From Lichenostomus cassidix (lineage: Eukaryota; Chordata; Aves; Passeriformes; Meliphagidae), in contig CM039211.1 in the NCBI GenBank assembly GCA_008360975.2, positions 20,680,943 to 20,744,942 of the forward strand: a stretch of DNA of 64,000 bases. The letters are read 5' to 3'. The notes beneath the pieces were generated by a model, which was given only the letters and a program-made list of their open reading frames with translations, had not been told where the DNA came from and did not search any database. Shown here one piece after another: positions 47,806 through 60,153 of this stretch (positions within the stretch are counted from its first letter, which is position 1; every line of letters starts with the position of its first letter). Position numbers and translations under genes: made by a program.

Positions 47806-49270
47806 TGTTCTATTTTTATTGATAGATTGAATTTCTGGGAGAAATGCAGTTTCAATATAAGTAGTGGATACTTTCAAACTGAAAAATATGAAATATGGTA
47901 AGAGTTTCTGGGGACCTGGCTGTGAATAATCACTAGCAGGAGCTCTGCCTGTCTGTAAGACCCAGATTTGCTTCCCTGTAAAAGTCTCTTGGTCCTTAGG
48001 GCCTAAAAGAAGCAAATGTTGACAATAGTACTTAAATCAGTGTGGTGTTTTTTATGGCAGGAATTTTTTTTCACTTTGCAGAGGCATAACAGTCATGCTG
48101 TTGCATAGGTTTTTTTTGTTCTTGTCATACATTAGATTTTCCAGGTGGATAGGACTTCAGGTACTCAACTGACACAACATTTGTCCAAGAAATTATGTAA
48201 GCAAGCTGGAATCTTCTTTGAACCATTGCAAAATAAACTCACTTTCTCAATAAAAGCTTGCTACCAATAAACACTTCCATGCTATTGTTGCACAAACAGT
48301 AATGGATCACACTGTCCAAGTTTATGTCATGTTGGTGGCAGATGGCACGTAATAAACAACCCGCTGTTTTGATTTCTGCATGCTTTGATTGTTTGACCAA
48401 ATGAGCAATAAGTGTAGCTAATGTTTAGGCTCCAAAATATCTTTGACTGTGAGTGGAGAATGCTTCACTTGCCCTGCTGAAGCAGATATTCTGTGTCCTT
48501 GTTTTCCTGCCAGAGTTCACAAAACAATGATACCCTTGGAACAGCTGCAATATTTGGTTCTCTGACCACTTGGCAGTATATTAGGTATGTGCTAATAAAG
48601 TATTCAGTGTCTCCTGTCAAGGATAGAAGGAAAGATTAAGTCAAGGAGACTTATTTTGCTTAGTCTGCTATTTCATTATTTTCTCCTTTTTCTTGCTTCC
48701 AATCAAGAAAAAAAAGTTAAAATAACCTTTTATTCTTGTTCTCTCTGAAAAAGCAACCAAATCTATATTTTAAAATGTCTTCAGATTATCCTGGCCCATT
48801 CTTTTTTCTCTGCTTTATTCCAAAATCAACGAACAGGGAAATTTAATTGTACTATTATTTGACTTCCAGATAAAAAATTACCTTGTAAAAGCCAATTCAG
48901 TTGGTGCTGATGTGTTTGCTTTTTGAGATATCGAACATGTGAATGTTTGATTGCTTAGGATCAGATTGGATGTCATTTCCTTGGCTTCTTTGATCTTTAA
49001 AGACAGCAGGAGTCTACCTTTTTGAATGGCACTTGAATGTAGGTTAAAAAAGGAAAAAGAAAAGTAGCATGTGTGAATATCAGGGCAAATTATATCATTA
49101 TATCCTGAATGACATGCCTTGGTATTACAATGCTAAGCACAACTCCCTCTGTTCTCAATAAATAGAATTATTTAATTCAAATATGTGTATGAAAATTGCC
49201 ATTTGTAGGATTTAAGTCATGACCGTTTAACTATTATAAGTGGAATTGATTGTCCAAGTCTTTGTAACTC

Positions 49271-49326
49271 GGTTCCATGGTAACAGTTTGGATATTAGTG
49301 TGCTACAATAAAATTGCCATGGCTAC
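49271..49326. promoter_or_regulatory. Pair of RFX X-box-like motifs
   Basis: GGTTCCATGGTAAC at 49,271-49,284 and ATTGCCATGGCTAC at 49,313-49,326, 42 bp apart, both resemble the palindromic X-box GTTGCCATGGCAAC bound by RFX factors. The second differs from it at two positions. Context is intergenic, so an enhancer would be the natural reading. Binding is not shown. Confidence 0.3.
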
Positions 49327-52300
49327 ACTGACAGAAGCCTTGATCTTAAAATGAACTTCACATGAAAACAGGGGCTTACACTTGTCTAATCACTAGCATT
49401 TTCACACCCTGTTGAAATCAGCGTGCAAAACACTTGGGCATGAGTAGGGAAAGACTGCTGTGCTGAAACACTTAGATCTTTGTCTTTTTGGACTAGGGTC
49501 AGATTAAGACTTTTTTTGAATAGTTTTGTAAAATGTTAGGAAATTGAGTAATGGATAGATTGAGCATTGAGCTGGTGTTTGTGTTTGGAGTAAGAAATGA
49601 CTGCGAGCTAAACCGGGAAAACCTTTTTTCATAAAATTAATGAGCAATATTTCTGAAATCCATCGACATCCACAGACTTTAGGTGGCCATTGATCCAGCT
49701 TCCACCACAGCAAAATATGCACTTCAAGTGCTTTTCTGAGCTGCCATCACAGAATGTATAGTCCTTTTCAGAGATCTTCTCACTTTCTGCTCAGTTTTAC
49801 TTGGCTAGGAAGGTGAGAGATCAGTTACAGACGAATGAATAGAAAAAAACGAGATAATTATAATCTGACAGGAGTCCATCAAAGTGGCACTTGGGAGGGT
49901 TCCTAAAGGAGACAGTTACTATTTGAAATGTTGACTTACCAGTTTTTCTTAACCATCATAGGAGATCTTGTATTTGCTGGTGTCAGCATTTGATATAGGA
50001 ACTTGTATACAATTATCAATGGATAAAAATTTAAGAAATCATTTAATATATATATCATTAGCAATCAAATGTTAATTATGTCAAGCTACCTTTGCCTAGA
50101 TTAAGTGCAAGCAAAATGACCACAGGGTGTGGAGTAAAAGAGAATAGCTGGATCTTTACACAGGTAAGGATTGGATGAAACAGCTTCTGTGTGAAGTTAA
50201 CAATAGGATTAATTTTTTGGATCTTACTAGGTTTAAAACATGGCGGGTTTGCATCTGACTACCTTATAAGGATATTGGACATCTTTTAAGACAGGAGACA
50301 GCTTTTAAGAGAGTGGTACTTCAAGAAGTTTGAATGAACAGCCTGAGAACAAAGGGATTTGATTTCTTCAAACAAAGAATCTGGAAAGCTTCTACCTGTG
50401 ACAGCTTTGACTGGAGGAGGAGGACTGGTAGAAAGGCTCTGGTGAGTGTGTGCATGTATATATTCCATATATGTGATTGTGATGTTATGATGCACAGTTC
50501 AGTGTGGTGCTGAGCAAATGTAAGTGAGCTAATCAAAGTCCTGAAAACAGTATAAATGCATCAACAATGTTTCATCAGTAACTGTTGAACCAATTCATCC
50601 TTCTTCTCAGGGTGAGCACAATTACTGCACAGTGAGCTGCCCTCTCTGCCTACAGTGTTCTCTGCTTTGTAGGTACACTGGGCAGGTATATGAGTATACT
50701 TTAGCATGGTATACACTGGCATGAAAGATTGAATATCCTTGATAATGAGAAAAAGATTTTGTCATGAAAATAGTGGTAGAGAACATAAACTGTTGAGCTG
50801 AAGAAAGGTTCTTCCATCCCATCAAACAAAGACCTTGTTTTCTGTTAACAGACACTCCTAAGAGGTTGTACATATGTTTCAGAAAATTTATTTTTTAAAT
50901 AAACCACTTAATTCTAATTAATTAATTGGCCACTTAATTCTAATGCAAACATCTTCCAAGTTTTATTTGACTGAAATCACATAGTTTAATTTAAGATCTG
51001 CAATTTATGAGCTTGTTAACCAGATTTACTTTTCCAAAAATTTCTAATTTGACTAAAATCAGAGTCACCATTTAAAGTAATAAAATTCCACATGAAATGA
51101 CATTTTTAGATGTCCCCAATGCCTTGGAAGTTTTATTGTTAGGTGACTTGTTAGAACATCTTGTTAGCTGGTATAGAGTTGTTTGTAATACTTTTAGATT
51201 TCCTGTCGGTTTACAGCTTATACCATTAATATCATGTAGAAGGAAAAGAATGCAAAAAAAATTGAAGTTATTTCAGTAGTTGAGGAAGTGATGACAAGCT
51301 GATAACCATTGTCACTGTTTCGCAATTGAAGAAAAGTTTCTTTAAAACCCTGTTTTTTCACCATTATCTAGAAAACACTGCTGTCTTCAGGACTTCAATA
51401 TTATTATTTTTGTGCATCAACACAACACAGTGCCTGCAAGGAGTAACAGCAGATCAAGACATTGACTGTAAACAAAATGGAATATTTAAATCTTTTCAAG
51501 TAAAAACCCCCAACACTCTTTACAATACAGAGTGAGATTGTGCATGGTGTTAGAAACTCGCTGACATGTTATTTTGAAGTCAGATGTAAGTGACTTTCTC
51601 TGTTCAAGTATTAGCGTGCTGTTTATTCAAAAAGGCTGAAATCTTTCTTGATTACAGGCTTATGCTGTGCAAGTGCATCTAATCAGAGATCAAACTATGC
51701 TTTTCCCTTTGCTGAGACGGCATAATGAAAATCTTTATGCTTAGATCACAGGAAAGGGAAGAGGTTGTCTTCTGCACCTAGGAACTTCTCGTGGGTTTGG
51801 TATTCATCACCATTCTTTGCCAACTGAACCGAGCTGTCACGACCTTTATTGATTGAAGTCCTTTTCCCAATTCAGGGGACAAGAACACAGACTAATGCAA
51901 GAGAAGGAAGTTTTTTCAAAAGACAATCAGCTAGGTGTCCCATAAACAGGGATCCTTCAACTTTCATGTTGAGAGTTGAGATGAATATCTACCCATCTGG
52001 TTGGCTTTAACTTTGGAAGATTATATTTGGGCCTAATTATTTTCTCTATCTCCTCCAAAATCAAATTAATTTTTTATGCAGCTAGATATACTTTGTTAAC
52101 TCAAGGATTTTTTACGTTTTTGGTCTGGTTGATCAAAAATACTAGAAAGAATTCAGTGAAAAGCTGGCCCAGACCTTTCAAAATCAAGGACTCCTTATCC
52201 TTCTATCGCAAGTTATAAGCATTTTGCAGAGAGGAGGGAGGATTCCTTTGAAGAAGCGGAAACAATTTGTCAAGATGATTTTCAGAAGTCTTCTTAGTTT

Positions 52301-54512
52301 AGCACAGCAGTTTGACAACAGCAAGGTCAGATACAGTAACAGTGCCTTGCCAAGTGGCTCTGTATCTCCTATGGTTGAAAATAAATGAAAAATTATGGAA
52401 ATTAGTAATGCAAAACCTGATGTCCCCAGTGTGTAAATATATTTCTTCTGAAGATAAGATAGGATGTGAATATAGAATGCAAAACTAGTTCAAACTGAAT
52501 AAAAACATGCAAATATTTAGTTTAGGAAGTGAAGCAACAGGAAAGTTTAGTAAGGAATGGAAAATCAAGCATTATTTGGTGTCTTACTATACAGTAAATT
52601 TATAAACATTCCATTCACATTTGTAAATGTAAACACTTCCAATGCTGGAGCTTTTTACAGTGATTCTCACTTTAAATTTTAGTCCTTTATTTTATTAGTA
52701 TTTTGAGCACAGAAATTCTGATTCAAATCATGCCAGTAATTTTTTTCAAATAACAGGTTTGACAACTCAATTTTCCTGTTACTGATTTACTTTAAGAACT
52801 TTCAAATCACCAAAGTGTATTTGTTATTCCTCTGTTTCTTTTCACTCATATTTTAGTTGTCAAAATGCAAGCAGATTCACAGTCTTAGTTACATTTCAAC
52901 ACAATAATTGCTAAATCATTTAGGAAGGAGAAAATAAAAAAGTCCCACAAGCAGTTGTTATTATGCATGTATATTTTTAATATCTGATTTTCAGCATAAC
53001 CTTAGATTACAATGCAGGTTAAATTTCCCTTGCTGATTTATAAGTATAACGTAAACTCTAGGCTCAGCTAATGATATTGCAATATAAAACTGTTCTGTTA
53101 CAAAGTAAAGACCTTGCTTAGCACTGCAAAGCTCTGGGTTCATTTCAATGTGATCATTCAGGCGCTATGGAGGGATTATGCTTTTATTGTATTTTGTTTC
53201 ATGAATACATGAATGAATAATAAGTTCAACAAACAAGAGTTCCCTACTGGCTATCTCAAAGAAATCATTTTGCAACATTTTATGAATTTCAATCAATCAT
53301 CCTCAACAGTCCTTGTCCTGCTGAGGTCTGTGCATTAACAAAGTCAGCATTTTGGAGCTATTGTAAATAGCTTGAGATTTGATCAGAATGTCCAAGATCA
53401 GGAAGCTGAAAAGGAGTGCTAGAGAGGAAAGATCCTTTGTGTATTGCATATATTTCTGTACATACCTTTCCACACTTTACAAGCATTGATTGTGTTGTAG
53501 TTGTATGTCCAGGATATATGCTTGTTTTTTGTGCCTTCTCTTTCAATGAGTTATTTCCCTTAAGGAAGAACTAAAAAACTAATGATAAATCACAAATACA
53601 TATAAATGCATACACACACATGAAAGCTTATGATTCAGAAAAAACAAATGCACAAGAATGTGGACTGTGTTTAAAACAGTACTGTTCTAGTCAATCTCTG
53701 TGGAATTTTATCTGTTTATAAGGTAAGGGTAAAATACTAATTCATTTAGATTGTGATAGGAAGAATAAACGCATTGATAAGAATGTCAGAAATTTATAAT
53801 ATTTGCATATAGGATGGCATCAGTATCAAATAAATGTGTCTGATTTGTTTATATATTTTACAACAACTGGGAAACATTGCATGATAACATAGTACACTGT
53901 ATGCCTTGTTCCTGGGGCTAGGTGTCCTGGGGCTGCATCAATTAAAAGACTTAAAAAAAAAAAAACAAACCAAAAAAATGGAAGTGTGTGAAAGATTTCT
54001 GAAAGGAGAGATGGGGGAAAACCAAAGATATTTTCTGATAGAATCCACAGTCCAGTATGATGCGATTAATTCTGGGTCTTGTCCCAACTTCATCCTATTT
54101 TTTTTCTGAGAGATACAAAGTTTTCATCTGCATTCATTCTCTATACTTCCCCCTGCCCTTCCTTTCTCAAGCTATTACTGAAGTATTTTTCTTGGTGTTT
54201 GTTGTTATTGTATAAGAGCAAAACCAACTTATGCACCAAAATTTTGCTAAAAATATATATTTACAAACTTTTGTAGCTATTTTTGAAACCCCCCATGCCA
54301 TATAAGCACCAGGTTGTAACTCTGGAAGTTGCAAATGATGGCTTGCCCTTTACACTTGCCAGAGATAAGTAGTTATGCCAGCAAGTAGTTGTTTGACACA
54401 TCACTGCTGTTTACAGGATGTTTGCTCTCAGCTGGTAAGTGTTGCTCTTATGCCTTCTCTTTTTTAACCAAGAAGAGAGTGCAGAGCACAGTTCTGTTCT
54501 TTCAACATTTTT

Positions 54513-55045
54513 ATAGAACCATAGAATTGTTTAGGTTGGAAAAGACCTCCAAGATCATTGAGCCCAACCCTTAACCCAGCACTGCCAAGTCCAGCATTAA
54601 ACCATGTCCCTAAGTGCCATATTTACATGTCTGTTAAATGCCTCCAGGGATGATGAGTCCCTGAGCACCTTGTTACAGGACTCAAGCACCCTTTAAGTAA
54701 AGAAATTTTTCCTGGTATTCAATCTAAAGCTACCCTGGAGAAACTCGAGGCTGTTTCCTCTTGTCCTGTTGGCTGTTATTTGGGAAATGTGGCTGGCCCC
54801 CACCTTTCTACAACCTCCTTTCAGGCTGCTATAGAGAGCCAAAGTTTCACCAGCTCTGCTGCACTGTTGCCCTCTGGATTCACATGAGCACCTGAATATC
54901 TCTCCTGTCATGACGGACCCAGACCTGAACACAGGATTTGAGGTGTGGCCTCACCAGTGCCCAGTACAGAGGGCCTCACACCTGCCTTGGTCCTGCTGGC
55001 CACATTGTTGCTCAAACAGGTCAAGAGCCTCTTCTGGGAGTACGT
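54513..55045 (-). mobile_element. CR1 LINE 3' fragment, antisense
   Basis: The left edge (ATAGAACCATAGAATTG) is the reversed CR1 terminus. The minus strand at 54,693-54,932 encodes SFRLNTRKNFFT, a CR1 ORF2 C-terminal motif. It ends where a second CR1 copy begins. Confidence 0.9.
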
Positions 55046-56095
55046 TTAAAATCATTCTTTCTTGTCTTGTCATTATATGCCCTTGCAAAAAATCTCTCCC
55101 CATCTTTCCTGTAAGTTCCCCCCAGATACTGAAGGTCATAATTTGGTCACTGTGAAGCCTTCTCTTCTCTAGGCTGAGCAATCCCATTTCTCTCAGCCTT
55201 TTCTCACAGCAGAGGTGCTCCATTCCTCTAGTCATCTTCCTGGGCCTTCTCTGGATTCATATAAATAGGTCCAATGTCCTTCCTGTGCTGAGAACCCCAG
55301 AGCTGGATGCAGCTGACCCCTTCCAGGTGGACTCTCACCAGAGCAGAGCAGTGGAGCAGAATCCCCTCCCTCCCCTGCTGCCCACACTGCTTTGGATGCA
55401 GCTCAGGACATGTTTTGCTTTCTGGGCTGCCAGTGCACATGGCTGGGTCATGTCCAGCCTCTCATCCACCAGCACCCCAAGTCCTTCCAGCAGGGCAACA
55501 CCTTGCACTTGGCCTTGTTAAACCACATTAAGTTCCCATGGAGCCATTTCTCCAGCTTTTCCAGGTCCCTCTAGATGGCATTTTGTCCTTCAGCAGTGTC
55601 AGCTGCATCACCCAGCTTGGTGTCATCTGCAAATTTGCTGTGGGTGCATTTGATCCCTTCACCAAAGTCATTAATGAAGGTATTAAATAACACTGCTCCC
55701 AGTACAGATCCCTGAGGGCATCACTTGTCACTTGTCACTGATGTCTATTGGGACTCTGAGCCATTGACCATGACCCTCTGGATGTGACCACCTATCCAAG
55801 TCTCCCAGGGTATCCCACTGACTGTCTCTTGAAGAGATTTGAAGTTTGCTTTCCTGAAGTTCAGGGACATAACTTCACTTGACCTATAACCTTGAGGACT
55901 GTGAATTCCACCTCTGATCCCTGCAGCCCAGGCTGCCTCCAATCCTAATGTCCCCAGTCAGCAATTTATTTTGCTGACCAACCCATCTAGAAACACAACT
56001 CTTCTGGTAGGGCTGTGTACTCTGTGACTTAGGAGGTTATCCTCCATGCTTTCCAGGAGTCTCCCGGATTGCCTACACCTTGCCATGGTGATGCC
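55046..56095 (-). mobile_element. Second CR1 LINE fragment, antisense, with reverse transcriptase remnant
   Basis: Minus-strand frames give RGMEHLCCEKRLREMGLLSL (about 55,180-55,235), CR1 tail sequence, and around 55,600-55,640 a KFADDTKLG stretch containing the FADD catalytic motif of CR1 reverse transcriptase. Sequence at 55,745-55,860 includes IPWETWIGGHIQRVMVNG. Stops and frameshifts are numerous. The CR1 3' region is repeated relative to the preceding fragment, so two insertions are involved. Confidence 0.85.
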
Positions 56096-59000
56096 TCAGT
56101 ACCTTACATAAAAGTAACTGCATTGTGCTGTGCAAAGGAAGCTGCTGCATTAAAGAGCTCACAGCCTTGTGGGTATGGCATTGAATGGAGCAGGAGAATT
56201 AGTGCTATACAGAGGAGGAAGGAGCTGAGAAAAAAGGAGATTAAATGACTCTCAGAAAGAAATCTGAAATAAAATTGTTTAAACTGGAGAAAAATCTTCC
56301 TGAATAGGGCAATCTCACAGCCTAAATATGCTTCAAACTGTTTTCCTTTAGAAAAAGGAACCAGATACAATTGTTTGCTATAGGCTCCCTCTTTTAACCA
56401 CTTGATGTAAGAGTTGCTTCTGGATAATGCCCTGGTGGATTCATGCAGGTGACTCGTTTTTTGCGAGATGCATAGGGTATACTGCATTAATTTACCAGTG
56501 TGGGGACTTGGATAGAAATGCCTTTGTGCACTGATTATTTTTGAACTCATCTTCAGGTTCAATGAATTACATATTTGTTTGTTTTCATGGCTTGAGAAAT
56601 CCCTCTATTTTTTCATATCTGAAATGGTTCATGCTAAGGCTTTCGTGATACCCTTCAGTTTCTGTGTTAAATTGATGTTTAAATTGGAATGAAAGTAGGA
56701 ATCTTGGCAGTTTAGATAATTTACTTCATCTGGTGGCCAGCTATGTTAACAATCACATCATATGCCAGCATTTACACTAGATGAAAGAAGTCCCAGGGGC
56801 ACTAGAACTGCATTTGAGAAGCAGCATGAAAATACAATTATGCTCTTTGTTTCATCATTTTATTCTGTAAAATGGAAAATTATTTTAACTGGAAATTTTA
56901 AGTGTTAAAAGCATAAGGTAAAGGTTATGTGGAGGGCTATTTTGGGCGTATTTGCCTTGGAAGCTGAATAACAATTGATCAGTATTCTGGACAGGAAGTG
57001 TTCAGCACAATGTCAGCAAATTATGTCTTTTTATTCTTATGTATCGAGCACTTGGAGGAAATGGTATATTGCTAGCATATGAATAACAAAGCCCCACATT
57101 GCAAGATGTATTTCAGTCTTCTGGAATAAAATGCATGGCCTCCCCTTTATGTGTTTAAGTGCCTCCCCTTGTAATATAGTGCATGCTTGAACCCAAAAGC
57201 TTTTTCTTGTCTAACATGGACAAACTGAATTTCAGGATTCAATTGCTGGTGCATGACTGCACATTCCATCACTTGGCAAAAACATTTGTAATACCAAATT
57301 GGCTTCCTGCTTGAAGAGTAAAATGTGTTTGATTAAAAATAATGTTCTTGTGGGAAAAGTGTCTCTGGGGATTTTTGGGTTGTTTTTTTTCTTTTTTTCT
57401 TTTTTTTTTGGAGCAGTTCTCACAGAATGCATTTACATCATCTGTATTTGCTTGATAATAGTAGTGACTATAACTACCCTCCATGAAAAGTATGAATTTA
57501 AACAGAGCATTACATCTGAGGTTATTCTGATTTCACCTTCATTATTGTCTCCTATGATTATATTTCTGAAATTAAACCAAATTAAGAAAAAAACCAAAAG
57601 TAAATCCCAGAGATTTACTGTACTGCTGTCCTTAAGGAATATGCTTTTCCTCCTTTTGTTCTCCTCTAGTAAAGACAAGCAAGTGCTCTTTTACTTTACT
57701 GTGCACAAGAAGAAATTCTTCTAACTTGAAAATTTCAGCTGTAATGAGACTGCGGGATGGACGCTTGTTTGACAGTCTATCACAGACAAATAAATTCCAA
57801 AAGCTTAAACTATTTAGTCCATTAGTTTAAAGGCTATAGATAAGAAAGTTTTTTCACACTATCAAATACTTATTTACAGATGTGTTTGGCCTTTGAAAAC
57901 TACACTAATTTTCCATAGTAACCTTGTTTACTGGCTGTGTAGAAAAGCACTTGTAATTGGGGGTCAGTATAAATTAAATTAAAACCATTTATCATTAGTG
58001 TGAGACTGGTAGACATTGGAGGCTCCTAGGAAATTTTCAGTATTCTGAATCTAATCCAATTCACACCAAGGATGTGTCTTGCTCAGATAACTTTGTGTAT
58101 CAAATTGATTTTGGTTTCTCTGCTTTTTAACATCAGCTACTACAAATTTCCTTTTATTTTAATTATAATTTTTAAAATGGCAACGTTATGTATTTCACAA
58201 TTCCCTTTGCATTCAGATTTATTGTTAAAAAATTCAGAAACCATTGTACCTGAAAAAACTGTATTATTCCTATGCAATATTTCCAGCACTAGAGGCTCCA
58301 GTTAGGTGCTGCTTTGCTGCCCTTGTTCAGCAACACTCTGATCCACCAGAGACACTTGAGTTCATGTTTCGCTTTGGGTCCATGAAAAATAACACTGCTG
58401 AAGTCAAGGAGACTGCAAATGTTTAGGTGCTGTGATGGACAGGGGAGAAATGGTGTCCTTCAACTAAAATGACAGTATAGATGGAAGAAAGGAGGGATTG
58501 ATTTGTAACATGGTGAAAAATGTAAAAATGTAAAAATGGTTTTACTTACTCTATTACCTTATTAGCCATATGAAATATCACTCAGATACTTAGGAAATAC
58601 ATATTAAATAATTATTTTGAAAGAAACTGTAGTTTTATTCCTAAAACAGTTACTTCATGACGCACATTTTAAGTGCACAGCTAGACTCTCATAAAACTAA
58701 ACAACTGATGCTGTCTCACACAAAATGTGTTCAGTTCTTGTTTCGTGCAAGGGAAAGAGACTGAAAGAAAGAAGAGTAAATCCAGAAAATCCATTAATTT
58801 GCTCTCCACAGATGCCTTGCTTTAAAATAAAATTTAAACAGTCACTTTTGTTTCCCCAGGTATTTCTCTATAACTTAACTGATGACAATGAAATAAACAG
58901 TTTTTATTTTTTTAAAGGACACTTGGGAAAAATAGTTCCTCGAAATAAATATGTAATTTTAAAGGGTGAATCAGCCAGTGGTGGAATTCACCCAATGACT

Positions 59001-59632
59001 GAATATTTGGGATTATTTCTCGTCTTGCTGCAGTTAAATATGTGCTGATGATTTAAAGATATCCCAGGTGGTCTAAAACTCTTACCACCCAGTCTGACTT
59101 CGGTTTTAGTATACTATAAATAAGTGTCAGAAACCACACATTGTTATTAAGCAGTGCTACAGTAACTCTTAGAACTGGCAATAACGGAACAAGTTAGTGG
59201 AAATGGTGTGTTAAAATGAATGAAAATAAGACTAATAGACTTATGCTTTTAACAGAACAACTCCCCATCACAGAAGCCAGCTCTACCCCTATATATCATC
59301 TGTTTATGAAAGGTGTGAATAAAGATTATGCTAACTGACTGTCAAGTGTATATGAAAGCAACAAATGAAAACCCACAAGATAAAATCCTCTTTAGAATAC
59401 AGAATATGTAATATTATTTGCATTGGTTTTCAGATAATGAGATTTGTTCCAAAGGCCTCTGCAAGAAATGTACAGGTATTTTCAACAAGATCTTGAAAAA
59501 CCTTAGAGACAGTTTTGGCTTTAGAAGGGTTATAAGCTGTTAAATAGTTACTTTTCCTAACAAATCCCAGTCCCGGAAACACCTGTGCTGAAGACGTTGG
59601 TGCTGATCTCCTGTGAAAATTGGCAGAACACT
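56096..59632. other. AT-rich gene desert, second part
   Basis: No gene or transposon recognised. The longest open frame (152 codons, minus, 56,104-56,562) has no recognisable features beyond a hydrophobic leucine/serine stretch and starts at the CR1 border; it is treated as chance. A T-rich run lies at 57,380-57,410. Confidence 0.5.
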
Positions 59633-60153
59633 TGTGTTGGTTTGAAAACAAACCAGTGGGAGATCACAAGTCAAGATTGAAATTAAAAATAAGTGAAATA
59701 ATACAAGGAAAAGCACTGACAAAGTCAGATACAACCTAACACCCTGTTAGGGTGGTAGTAGCAGTCCAACTGAAGTAGTCCAGTTGAAGCGGTGATCCTG
59801 TGAAGGTTTAGTCTCCAGCTGAAGATCCAGTGTAGCTCTCGTCCTCTGGGAACCCAGTAGACAGGGCTAGCTCAGGCAGTTCCAAGGCCAGGTTATATCC
59901 ACGTGGGAACACCTGGTTCCTCCCTCCTGGGCAGAGCATCCCACAATGGGATGAGATAAGTCCATGAGTCACACGGTGGGTCCCTGATGGCCCATTGCCT
60001 GTCATGCGGGGTGGGTCATTAGCAGCTGGTAACAGCTAACGGATGGCTCATTGCCTGTCATCCGGAGTGGGTCATTAGCAGGTGATAGCAGCTAACGGCC
60101 CACAGCTGGTGGTAATAGAATACTTAACTACATCTATATTGCAACCTAGGACA
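59633..60153 (-). mobile_element. Solo ERV LTR, intact ends, with target site duplication
   Basis: The 521-bp element starts TGTCCTAGG and ends CCAACACA on the minus strand, so it has TG...CA termini. ACACT flanks it at 59,628-59,632 and 60,154-60,158, a 5-bp direct repeat (6 bp if the shared A is counted). A TATA-like ATATAA lies at about 59,893-59,898 (minus). The U3 carries a 56-bp tandem duplication. No retroviral genes are adjacent, so recombination between two LTRs probably removed the body. Confidence 0.88.
59986..60097 (-). repeat. 56-bp tandem duplication in the LTR U3
   Basis: Copies at 59,986-60,041 and 60,042-60,097 share blocks such as CATTGCCTGTCAT, GTGGGTCATTAGCAG and CAGCTAACGG, with a handful of mismatches. 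The position upstream of the LTR TATA box is where retroviral enhancer repeats occur. Confidence 0.9.

Larger units (their letters stand above)
46994..54512. other. AT-rich gene desert, first part
   Basis: 7.5 kb without a recognisable gene or transposon. It contains a T/G-rich tract (47,718-47,805) and a pair of X-box-like motifs (listed). The segment 48,180-48,560 is of mixed composition, rich in homeodomain- and E-box-like words, and free of repeats. It might be a conserved noncoding element, but this is only inference. Confidence 0.5.

Noticed and set aside
56104..56562. 152-codon minus-strand frame in the gene desert
   Set aside because: AT-rich composition, no motif, no neighbouring promoter or splice signals; consistent with chance.
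57299..57724. 141-codon plus-strand frame
   Set aside because: It includes poly-Phe from a T-run and poly-Lys from an A-run; typical of AT-rich noncoding DNA.
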